Shown here: positions 41,916 to 50,000 of the stretch, piece by piece
How positions within the stretch are numbered: position 1 is the stretch's first letter
How the letters are laid out: each line of letters opens with the position of its first letter
The notes under the pieces: generated by a model
Database searches by the model: none
What the model was told of the DNA's origin: nothing
The model's input: the letters and a program-made list of their open reading frames with translations, nothing else
Translations under genes and position numbers: made by a program
DNA from: Tenacibaculum finnmarkense genomovar ulcerans
GTDB lineage: Bacteria > Bacteroidota > Bacteroidia > Flavobacteriales > Flavobacteriaceae
NCBI RefSeq assembly: GCF_900239495.1
Contig: NZ_OENE01000004.1
Span: forward strand, 62,001 to 126,000
Reading direction: 5' to 3'
Length of the DNA stretch: 64,000 nt

Positions 41916-42917
41916 ATGAACGAAATTAAAACGATCGTATCCGATATAAAAAAGGGAAATATAAAACCTATTTATTTTTTAATGGGCGATGAACCTTATT
42001 ATATTGATAAAATATCTGAATATATTGAAAAAAATGTACTTGACGAGTCTGAAAAAGGCTTTAATCAAGTGGTAATGTATGGAAGAGATGTAACGATTGA
42101 TCAAATTATAGCCTCGGCAAAACGCTATCCGATGATGGCAGAAAAGCAGGTAATTATTGTAAAAGAAGCACAAGATTTAGCACGTAGTATTGATCAAATT
42201 GAAGCCTATGCTGCTAATCCGCAATTAAGTACGGTCTTGGTTTTTAACTATAAATATAAGAAACTTCATAAAGGTAAAAAAACCTATAAAGCGATTGCTA
42301 ATAATGGTTTAATTTACGAGAGTAAAAAATTATATGAAAATCAAGTAGCCGATTGGATTCGTAAAGTTTTAGCGGGTAAAAAATATAGTATTGAGCCAAA
42401 AGCATCACAAATGTTGGTGGAATTTTTAGGAGCTGATTTGAGTAAAATATCCAACGAATTGGATAAGTTAATCACTGTTTTGCCTAAAAAAACTATTATT
42501 ACAGATAAACATATTGAAGAGAATATTGGTATTTCAAAAGATTTTAACAATTTTGAATTGCGAAAAGCAATCGGTCAAAAACAGGTTGTAAAAGCAAACA
42601 GAATTATCAATTATTTTACGCAAAACCCTAAAAATAATCCGTTAGTAATGACTATTTCGTTATTGAATAGTTTTTTTACACAATTATTAATGTATCACGG
42701 TTTAAAAGATAAATCGAAAGGTAATGTGGCGAAGGTTTTGGGTGTAAATCCTTATTTTGTGGATGATTATAGTTCGGCTGGAAAAAAATATCCGATGCGA
42801 AAAGTATCGCAAGTAATTGGTTTTTTACGAGAAGCAGATATTAAAAGTAAAGGAGTAGGAGCAAATCAATCATCTTCGGATATTTTAAAAGAATTATTAT
42901 TTAAAATATTGCATTAG
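41916..42917 (+). CDS. holA: HolA, DNA polymerase III delta subunit
   Basis: 333 residues. Clamp-loader subunit that opens the sliding clamp: IYFLMGDEPYYIDKI at the N-terminus, VIIVKEAQDL, and the AAA+-like lid and collar helices (LGADLSKISNELDKL, FELRKAIGQKQVVKANRIINYF). It has no functional Walker A, as expected of delta. A hairpin terminator follows. Confidence 0.93.
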   Translation: MNEIKTIVSDIKKGNIKPIYFLMGDEPYYIDKISEYIEKNVLDESEKGFNQVVMYGRDVTIDQIIASAKRYPMMAEKQVIIVKEAQDLARSIDQIEAYAANPQLSTVLVFNYKYKKLHKGKKTYKAIANNGLIYESKKLYENQVADWIRKVLAGKKYSIEPKASQMLVEFLGADLSKISNELDKLITVLPKKTIITDKHIEENIGISKDFNNFELRKAIGQKQVVKANRIINYFTQNPKNNPLVMTISLLNSFFTQLLMYHGLKDKSKGNVAKVLGVNPYFVDDYSSAGKKYPMRKVSQVIGFLREADIKSKGVGANQSSSDILKELLFKILH

Positions 42918-42941
42918 TTTTTTGATAGTTTAATTGAAAAA

Positions 42942-42975
42942 CCTCACAGGTTTTTAAAACCTATGAGGCTTTTTT
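42942..42975. terminator. Bidirectional terminator between holA and the YobI-like gene
   Basis: CCTCA/TGAGG plus AGGTTTT/AAAACCT (42942-42968, one C-A mismatch) flanked by A-run and T-run between convergent genes. Confidence 0.8.
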
Positions 42976-42985
42976 ATAATATATA

Positions 42986-45900
42986 TTATTGCTTTCTTTT
43001 ATGATTAATAATTAATTTTAATAAATTTTTAGAATAACTCGAAATATAACCTTTTGTTTCTAAGTTATTTAGCAAAGCTTTATTATTAGGTTTATTAAAT
43101 ATTTTTGCTTTTTTATTTTTAAATGTAATTTCTTCGTAATTACCTCCTAGTTTTATTAAAAATTCATCTATGAAAATAGTATCAACATCAAAAATGTTTT
43201 TATTGAAAATTTTAATTCTATCAGATGAAGAAATATTATCGCTTAGAAGAATTTTGTCAATAATTTTTTTATCTATATCAAATGAATTGTCTCTTAATAA
43301 TAGTTGACTAATGAGATTTAAATTTTTAATGTTTGATATAATAACATTGTCAGAACAAGATTCTAAAAATTTTATCTTTTCAAAATCATTTAAAACTCTT
43401 GAATTTAATATTAAAGCTAAATCATTTCCGTCTAAATGAAGTTCATCAATTTTTTCTGAAAATTCAGCTTTAAATTTTTCTAGTAACTCAATGTTTAATC
43501 CTTCAAATGGTTCTTTTAAGTAATTATAGTTTTCAATATTTGGAGTAAAGATATAGTTTCTAATTAAAGTACTAATTTTTTGTTTATTTAAAGCACTAAT
43601 ATTAGGAATAGTATATCCCCAAGGAATTGATTTTGTAATTAAATCATAGGCTTTGTTTTCAATTTCATTTTTATTAATTAGCTCTTCGCAAAATATGTCA
43701 TAGATATTTTTACCTTCAATTTCAGTAGGGATTTTTATTATAGATAACTCTCTTGCATTTTCAATATTATTAATAAAATTAACTGTTGAGTCTAGTATTT
43801 TATCTTCAGAGTTTTTAAAGTAGAATAATAAATTAGCCCATTTAGGTTCAATTTTGTTATTTTCAAGAATAAATAGGGCTAAATCATTATTTTCTACAAG
43901 TGAAATATCTATTATTTTGGTTACTACTTTATTAATTATATCTTTTTTGAGTTTTAAGTTTAATTCAGAATTATTTAATAAAAGTAAATAATTGTTTTGT
44001 TCTTCGTTGATATTCGTATCAAGATCTAAGTATAAATTTTTAACGTAATCTTCGATGTTTGTATTGATGTAATCAATTAAATTATCTGATTTTGAATTTT
44101 TAATAGCAGTATAATTGGAATTATCAAAACTCATTTGTTCAAATTCACCATATTTTTTCATGAATTTTGATACTATATTTTTGTTAAATTTATAATGGTC
44201 ATTTTTATGAATAAATTCTAATAAATCTTTAGGAGATTTTTCAAAATCTAAATCAATAAATTTTAAATCTAATTCAGTAATAATACTTTTTAATTTATCA
44301 TTATCTGATATTATGTTTAAAATATCAAGGTTATGGAGTAGATAATTTTTAAGATTAGATTCTTTTTCTATTTCACCAATAGAAGAAACATTAGCATATT
44401 CTATAATGTATTTTAATATTTTAGTCAGTTGTTCTTCTGAATATGAAACATTATTTACATAATGCTTCCAAATATTAATCCAATAATCACAAAGTGTTTT
44501 TATGAATAAACTTAAATTTTCAGTTCTTTCAATAAATCCATTAATGAATTGAATTGAGGTAGAGGATTCATCTTTTAATTTTGTAAAAATGAAATCTAAT
44601 TGTATTTCATTTACTATAGCGTTTTTTAGAATGAAGTCTAATAAATCATAATTTAAGATAAATTCTGAATTAAAATCAATGGGATTTATTTTTGAAATTA
44701 TTTCATCAATTTTAGTAAGTTTATAATCAAAATCTAATTTTTGTTCATTTCTTACATTTATAATAAATTTATGGTCATTTCTTGTAACACTTCCTTGATG
44801 AAATAAAGAAATATAATCAAAATAATCCTCAGCGACATACCCATTTCTAAGTAATATTGTTAAGAAAAGGGAGTTGAAGTCTTCACTAATATTTAAATTA
44901 ATATCTCTATTTGATTGTAATAGTTCAGAGATTTTTAAGTTTCGGAATATTATTTTTTGTTTCTCAAGTTGTTGTATTTCTAATCTTAAAGCGTCTGATT
45001 TATTTGATTTGATGTCTAGTATTTCCTGTTCTCTAATATTGTATGATTTTTTTGGATTTACCTTATTTTCTATTTGAGAAAAAGAAGTATTTATTATTTC
45101 ATTTTGATACTTGATATTATGAGCATAATAGTTGTTAATTGCAGTTTTGTAAAATAATTTATCATTTTTCAAATATTCGAAATTTTTATCTTCTAGTAAT
45201 TCATCAATAGAGATAATTTTATCGTTAAAAATAAATGAATTAAAATTTGTTAATGTATCTAATACTCTAAAGATATATAATTGACGAAGTTCATTTATGT
45301 TTTTTATTTTAACTAAACTTAAGCTTTCAATTTCGCTTTTTAATATTGCTATTTGTTCTTCTAAATTTTCAATTTCTTTATTTGAATAAGTTAATTTAGC
45401 ATCTATAATTCTATATAATTCACCTTCGTTTTTGCTTAATTCAACAAAATCATTAGGATAAATGTTTTTATAGGTAATAATTGCGAATAATTTATCAGGA
45501 ATTAATGGCGTTTCTTCTTGCTTTAACTTGTATAAATAAAACTCATTTGTAATATTGTGAAGTAATCGCATATCATCTATAAAAAAGGAGATGTCTTCAA
45601 TAAAATTATCTGTTAAACCATAGTTGCAATTTTCATTTTTGGTAAGTAGAATTGCATTAGAATTAGAAGAGTTAATCCTTGGAATCACAGGGATAATAAA
45701 ATCAAAAAACTTTATTCTTTCATTGTCTGAAAACATATCATCTCTTACCGCATAAATAAATACAATATTCTTATTCTTGATTTTTTTAGATTTATTTAAT
45801 AAAAGGTTTATTTCTCTTAGCTTTGTGAAAATTTCAGTTTCTTGAAAACGATCAAGGTCTTCAATAAAAACGACATTGTAAGGGGTTTTGCTAAAGAAAT

Positions 45901-46690
45901 AAATAATTTCATCTAAATGATGATTTAGGATAGATTTATTAGCACTTTCTCCTAATCCAATTTCAGCATTTTGAAACTTAAGTTTATTAATTGTAATAGC
46001 ACTGAAAACTCTAATTGATTTGTAAATTAAAAAGAAAAAACCTGAAAAAATAAAAATAATATTAGCGTAATGTAAAATATTACATGTAGTTGTACTCAAA
46101 GGATAGTCCTTAAAAATACTTTGAATTAGATAAGGTTTAAAATAATTAAGTAATGCTATTAGGAATAATAAAATACATGATGCTATAAAAAATAGTTTTC
46201 TATTACTATAACTCTTAATTTGTTTAAACCTTGAATCTGGAATTTTTTTATCTTCTTCTTGATAAAATATTTGTTGTAAAATACTTGTTTCTATACGATT
46301 TAAAAGTTCTCCTTTATTTTTTTCAATTGGTTTATCTTTATCATCAGTATTTTTGTCATTAGTATTAGGTTTTTCATCTTTAAAAGAAGCTAAAGAGATA
46401 TTCAAAAATTTTAAGTCGTTTCCTTTATAATTATTTTTAAACGTTTTAATAATAGTACTTTTACCTGAACCATATGTTCCTGTAAGTGCAATATTTTTGA
46501 TATCTTTTTCTTTTCGATTATCAATAGCCCATTTCAAAGCGTTAGAATAATGATTTTTCTCATCACCGTTATTAATTGGAGACAATGATGAATAATCTAA
46601 TTCTAATATGTTTTTTTTAGAAAGTTTAAAATGTAATTGTTCTAGTTTCTTTGAAGTATTTAATAATAAATTAAGTAGTTTTTTTTTCAT
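42986..46690 (-). CDS. YobI-like membrane P-loop NTPase (KAP-related)
   Basis: 1234 residues. Walker A GTYGSGKST at 71-79; two membrane segments at ~166-183 and ~209-227 inserted before Walker B; Walker B VVFIEDLDRF at 273-282; then FIYAVRDDMFSDNERIKFFDFIIPVIPRIN, a sensor region typical of KAP/YobI STAND-like ATPases. A coiled coil follows at ~435-460, then ~750 residues of helical repeats with no known catalytic domain. It is anchored in the inner membrane with both large domains inside the cell. YobI-type NTPases are often found in variable or defence-related places, but the function is unproven. It is a single gene with a strongly A/T-biased composition. Confidence 0.82.
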   Translation of the reverse strand: MKKKLLNLLLNTSKKLEQLHFKLSKKNILELDYSSLSPINNGDEKNHYSNALKWAIDNRKEKDIKNIALTGTYGSGKSTIIKTFKNNYKGNDLKFLNISLASFKDEKPNTNDKNTDDKDKPIEKNKGELLNRIETSILQQIFYQEEDKKIPDSRFKQIKSYSNRKLFFIASCILLFLIALLNYFKPYLIQSIFKDYPLSTTTCNILHYANIIFIFSGFFFLIYKSIRVFSAITINKLKFQNAEIGLGESANKSILNHHLDEIIYFFSKTPYNVVFIEDLDRFQETEIFTKLREINLLLNKSKKIKNKNIVFIYAVRDDMFSDNERIKFFDFIIPVIPRINSSNSNAILLTKNENCNYGLTDNFIEDISFFIDDMRLLHNITNEFYLYKLKQEETPLIPDKLFAIITYKNIYPNDFVELSKNEGELYRIIDAKLTYSNKEIENLEEQIAILKSEIESLSLVKIKNINELRQLYIFRVLDTLTNFNSFIFNDKIISIDELLEDKNFEYLKNDKLFYKTAINNYYAHNIKYQNEIINTSFSQIENKVNPKKSYNIREQEILDIKSNKSDALRLEIQQLEKQKIIFRNLKISELLQSNRDINLNISEDFNSLFLTILLRNGYVAEDYFDYISLFHQGSVTRNDHKFIINVRNEQKLDFDYKLTKIDEIISKINPIDFNSEFILNYDLLDFILKNAIVNEIQLDFIFTKLKDESSTSIQFINGFIERTENLSLFIKTLCDYWINIWKHYVNNVSYSEEQLTKILKYIIEYANVSSIGEIEKESNLKNYLLHNLDILNIISDNDKLKSIITELDLKFIDLDFEKSPKDLLEFIHKNDHYKFNKNIVSKFMKKYGEFEQMSFDNSNYTAIKNSKSDNLIDYINTNIEDYVKNLYLDLDTNINEEQNNYLLLLNNSELNLKLKKDIINKVVTKIIDISLVENNDLALFILENNKIEPKWANLLFYFKNSEDKILDSTVNFINNIENARELSIIKIPTEIEGKNIYDIFCEELINKNEIENKAYDLITKSIPWGYTIPNISALNKQKISTLIRNYIFTPNIENYNYLKEPFEGLNIELLEKFKAEFSEKIDELHLDGNDLALILNSRVLNDFEKIKFLESCSDNVIISNIKNLNLISQLLLRDNSFDIDKKIIDKILLSDNISSSDRIKIFNKNIFDVDTIFIDEFLIKLGGNYEEITFKNKKAKIFNKPNNKALLNNLETKGYISSYSKNLLKLIINHKRKQ

Positions 46691-46801
46691 AGAGAATTTT
46701 TCTTTCTATCAAATATAATAAAATCAATAAGTTGTAAAGAATAAAGTTCTTAAGAAGTTATTGACACTTTTCATTATTTTCGCAATTCAAAATATATATA
46801 C

Positions 46802-48433
46802 ATGATTACTGTAGATCAATTAGCGGTTGAATTTAGTGGAAAAACCTTGTTTAAAGACGTATCGTTTGTCATAAATGAGAACGATAAAATAGCCTTAATG
46901 GGTAAAAATGGCGCAGGAAAATCGACCATGATGAAAATTATGGCAGGAGTTTCAAAAGCTACTAAAGGAGGTGTTAGAAGCCCGAAAGATACCGTAATTG
47001 CTTATTTGCCACAGCATTTATTAATGGAGGATAATTGTACGGTAAGAGAAGAAGCATCCAAAGCATTCGACGCTGTTTTTAAGATGAAATCCGAAATGGA
47101 ACACTTAAATAAAGAGCTAGAAACTCGTACAGATTATGAGTCGGAAGCGTACATGAAAATTATTGAACGTGTCACCGATTTAGGAGAAACTTTTTATGCT
47201 TTAGAAGATATAAATTACCAAGCAGAAGTAGAAAAAGCCTTAAAAGGTTTAGGTTTCAAACAAGAAGATTTTGACAGATTAACATCAGAATTTAGTGGAG
47301 GTTGGCGTATGCGTATCGAATTGGCTAAAATTTTACTGCAAAAACCCGATTTAATTTTATTAGATGAGCCAACAAATCACGTAGATATAGAATCGGTAAT
47401 TTGGTTAGAAAATTTCTTGCTAAACAAAGCCAAGGCGGTAGTGGTAATATCGCATGATAAAGCTTTTATCGATAACATAACCAATAGAACCATTGAGGTT
47501 ACTATGGGGACAATTCACGATTATAAAGCCAAGTATTCTCATTATTTAGAATTACGAAAAGAACGCCGTTCGCATCAAATAAAAGCCTATCAAGAACAAC
47601 AAAAAACGATTGATGATATTAAAGGATTTATCGAACGTTTTAAAGGAACATATTCAAAAACAAATCAAGTAGCATCACGAGTGCGAATGTTAGAAAAAAT
47701 TGTGCCGATTGAAATTGATGAAGTTGATACAACATCATTAAAATTACGTTTTCCACCATCGCCACGTTCTGGAGATTATCCTGTAAAAGTAGAAAATTTA
47801 ACCAAAAAATATGGCGATTTAACCGTATTTAAAGAGGCAAGTTTTTCAATAGCTCGTGGTGAAAAAGTATCGTTTGTAGGGCGTAACGGAGAAGGGAAAT
47901 CAACCATGATAAAAGCCATTATGGGCGAAATCGATTTTGAAGGCGAATGCGGTTTAGGTCACAATGCCAAAGTTGGATATTTTGCTCAAAATCAAGCTTC
48001 ATTATTAGACCCAGAATTAACCGTTTTTCAAACAGTCGATGAGGTTGCAGAAGGAGATGTACGAACCCAAATAAAAAATATTTTAGGGCGTTTTATGTTT
48101 GCTGGTGATGATATTGAAAAGAAAGTAAAAGTGCTTTCAGGAGGAGAAAAAACACGTTTGGCAATGGTTAAATTACTATTAGAACCTGTAAATGTGTTAA
48201 TTTTAGATGAGCCAACAAACCATTTAGATTTACGCTCGAAAGACGTAATTAAAGAAGCATTATTACATTTCGATGGGACGTTAATTTTGGTATCTCACGA
48301 CCGTGATTTCTTACAAGGATTATCAGAAAAAGTATTTGAATTTAAAGAACAACGTGTTATTGAACATTTCGAAACTATTGATGTTTTCTTAGAGCGAAAT
48401 AATATAAAAGCATTAAAAGAAATCGATTTATAA
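46802..48433 (+). CDS. ABC-F family ATPase (ribosome-associated)
   Basis: 543 residues with two ATPase cassettes and no membrane segments. First Walker A GKNGAGKST and signature FSGGWRMRIELA, second Walker A GRNGEGKST and signature LSGGEKTRLAMV; both Walker B motifs are LLDEPTNHVD/ILDEPTNHLD. The linker between them (~245-310) is charged and helical (the P-site tRNA interaction motif region). Such proteins bind the ribosomal E site and rescue stalled or antibiotic-bound ribosomes. Resembles the YbiT-like branch; no resistance-specific feature is evident. Confidence 0.92.
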   Translation: MITVDQLAVEFSGKTLFKDVSFVINENDKIALMGKNGAGKSTMMKIMAGVSKATKGGVRSPKDTVIAYLPQHLLMEDNCTVREEASKAFDAVFKMKSEMEHLNKELETRTDYESEAYMKIIERVTDLGETFYALEDINYQAEVEKALKGLGFKQEDFDRLTSEFSGGWRMRIELAKILLQKPDLILLDEPTNHVDIESVIWLENFLLNKAKAVVVISHDKAFIDNITNRTIEVTMGTIHDYKAKYSHYLELRKERRSHQIKAYQEQQKTIDDIKGFIERFKGTYSKTNQVASRVRMLEKIVPIEIDEVDTTSLKLRFPPSPRSGDYPVKVENLTKKYGDLTVFKEASFSIARGEKVSFVGRNGEGKSTMIKAIMGEIDFEGECGLGHNAKVGYFAQNQASLLDPELTVFQTVDEVAEGDVRTQIKNILGRFMFAGDDIEKKVKVLSGGEKTRLAMVKLLLEPVNVLILDEPTNHLDLRSKDVIKEALLHFDGTLILVSHDRDFLQGLSEKVFEFKEQRVIEHFETIDVFLERNNIKALKEIDL

Positions 48434-48446
48434 AATTATTTTTTGA

Positions 48447-48529
48447 AGCAATTTCCCGCTTTCCGCACTCGCTTTTTTTGTTTGAAAAAAACAAAAAAGA
48501 GCTCAAACAAATGCGTCAATCGGGGCTAG
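48447..48529 (+). repeat. Structured intergenic repeat, copy B
   Basis: Second copy of the element at 8822-8903: AGCAATTTCCCGCTTTCCGC...CAATCGGGGCTAG, same orientation, differing by a few bases and a TTTG insertion in the A/T centre. Similarity continues weakly to ~48546. It begins 14 bases after the ABC-F stop. Confidence 0.75.
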
Positions 48530-48641
48530 AAATTTGTGCTAAGTTTTATATTTCGAGTTTAAATTTTATAGAAAGGAAACAGTCAATTGAATCCGTCAAA
48601 CAGAATTTATTTGAGTTTCTCATCCTGATTTGCTACAATTT

Positions 48642-48705
48642 TGTCAATTCGAGTGATTTTAATGACTAAAAGAAATTAAAAGGAAAAAAATCACTCGAAC
48701 TGACA
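48642..48705. repeat. Inverted repeat with CACTCGAA core
   Basis: TGTCA-A-TTCGAGTGATTTT (48642-48660) pairs with 48687-48705 over 18 of 19 positions, with a 26-base A-rich loop. It resembles TTCGAGTGA-type repeats that I recall as dispersed in flavobacterial genomes. Confidence 0.55.
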
Positions 48706-48733
48706 GTTTCTTCTATTTTTAAACAGGCTCTAA

Positions 48734-48773
48734 ACAAAAAACACCGTTAAATAATTTTAACGGTGTTTTTTGT
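48734..48773 (-). terminator. Terminator after tsaD
   Basis: ACAAAAAACACCGTTAAA (48734-48751) and its exact complement (48756-48773), an 18-bp perfect stem with a 4-base loop just past the minus-strand tsaD stop. Confidence 0.88.
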
Positions 48774-48795
48774 AAATAAATAGGATTTAAAATAG

Positions 48796-49824
48796 TTATT
48801 CGGTAACTTTTAAACGCGCTTTTGATGTAATTGAAATATCAGAAAAATCGTTATTTTTATATTTTAAATATCCAGCAATGGCAATCATTGCAGCATTATC
48901 GGTTGTATATTCAAACTTCGGAATGTAAGTTGTCCATCCCCAATGTTTTTCGGCTAAGGCTAAACGTTTTCTAATTTCAGAATTTGCAGAAACTCCACCG
49001 GCAATCGCAATGTGTTTTATATCGGTTTGTTTCACGGTGTTTTTTAATTTATCCATCAAAATTTCAACAATAGTATATTGAATTGAAGCACAAATATCAT
49101 GTAAATTTTCTTTGATAAAATCAGGGTTTTCTTTTACATTCTTTTGAATAAAACGTAAGATTCCTGTTTTTAATCCGCTGAAACTAAATTGTAAATCGCC
49201 CACTTTCGGTTTGGTAAACTGAAAAGCCTTCGGATTTCCTAATTGTGCATATTTATCAACCAAAGGACCTCCAGGATACGGTAATCCTAGTATTTTTGCT
49301 GATTTATCAAAAGCTTCACCAACGGCATCATCAATAGTTTCGCCTAAAATTTCCATTTCAAAATGATTGGAAACTTTAACAATTTGCGTGTGTCCGCCAC
49401 TAATGGTTAAACAAACAAACGGAAACGGTGGAATTTTAGCATTTTCATCTTCAATAAAATGTGCTAAAATATGCCCTTGCATATGGTTTACGGCAATTAG
49501 CGGAATATTTAATCCTAAAGCGAACGATTTTGCAAAAGAAGTACCAACTAATAAAGATCCCATTAATCCCGGGCCACGTGTAAAGGCGATCGCGCTCAAA
49601 TCATTTTTGGTAATATTTGCCTGTGCAATAGCTTGCTGTACTACAGGAACGATGTTTTGCTGATGCGCTCTTGAAGCTAATTCAGGAACAACACCGCCAT
49701 ATTTAGCGTGTATTTCTTGGTTTGCCACCACGTTGCTGATTACTTTACCGTTGTAAATTACCGAAGCGCTTGTGTCATCACAAGAGCTTTCTATACCTAA
49801 AATGTAGCTGTTTTCTGTATTCAA
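48796..49824 (-). CDS. tsaD: TsaD, tRNA threonylcarbamoyladenosine transferase subunit
   Basis: 342 residues. Kae1/TsaD fold: LGIESSCDDTSASV, metal-binding VNHMQGH, TISGGHTQIV, DDAVGEAFDK, PGGP, LQFSFSGLKT, AGGVSAN and the final TTDNAAMIA. With TsaB/TsaE and the TsaC-family enzyme encoded at 39.7 kb it forms t6A37 on tRNA. Divergent from the TamB-like gene, a conserved flavobacterial pairing. Confidence 0.97.
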   Translation of the reverse strand: MNTENSYILGIESSCDDTSASVIYNGKVISNVVANQEIHAKYGGVVPELASRAHQQNIVPVVQQAIAQANITKNDLSAIAFTRGPGLMGSLLVGTSFAKSFALGLNIPLIAVNHMQGHILAHFIEDENAKIPPFPFVCLTISGGHTQIVKVSNHFEMEILGETIDDAVGEAFDKSAKILGLPYPGGPLVDKYAQLGNPKAFQFTKPKVGDLQFSFSGLKTGILRFIQKNVKENPDFIKENLHDICASIQYTIVEILMDKLKNTVKQTDIKHIAIAGGVSANSEIRKRLALAEKHWGWTTYIPKFEYTTDNAAMIAIAGYLKYKNNDFSDISITSKARLKVTE

Positions 49825-49843
49825 TGTTTCATGTATTAAAATG

Positions 49844-49851
49844 CAAAAATA
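49844..49851 (-). promoter_or_regulatory. -7 promoter element of tsaD
   Basis: Minus-strand TATTTTTG, exact TAnnTTTG match, 20 bases before the tsaD ATG. No clear -33 partner. Confidence 0.35.
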
Positions 49852-49924
49852 TCGTTAATGTGTTACATTTTCGTTAAAATTAATATTTCTTTAAAATAAG
49901 GCAATATTTTTGACATTAGCTGAT

Positions 49925-49932
49925 TACATTTG
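49925..49932 (+). promoter_or_regulatory. -7 promoter element before the TamB-like gene
   Basis: TACATTTG, exact TAnnTTTG match; another, TATTTTTG, lies at 49905-49912. Either would start the transcript upstream of all possible TamB start codons. Confidence 0.35.
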
Positions 49933-50000
49933 TTTGTAATTTTATTATAAAATAGATTATTAAAAAGATAAAAAACATACTATATAGGGGATCAAAGTAC

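Larger units (their letters stand above)
48434..48795. other. Gene-free stretch between the ABC-F and tsaD genes
   Basis: 362 bases with no credible gene. It holds repeat copy B (48447-48529), an imperfect inverted repeat at 48642-48705 and the tsaD terminator (48734-48773). Short open frames here are made of the repeat itself and look non-coding. Confidence 0.7.

Noticed and set aside
48478..48669. Plus-strand 63-codon open frame after the ABC-F gene
   Set aside because: It is made of repeat copy B and the A/T-rich tail behind it; no promoter, no family resemblance.
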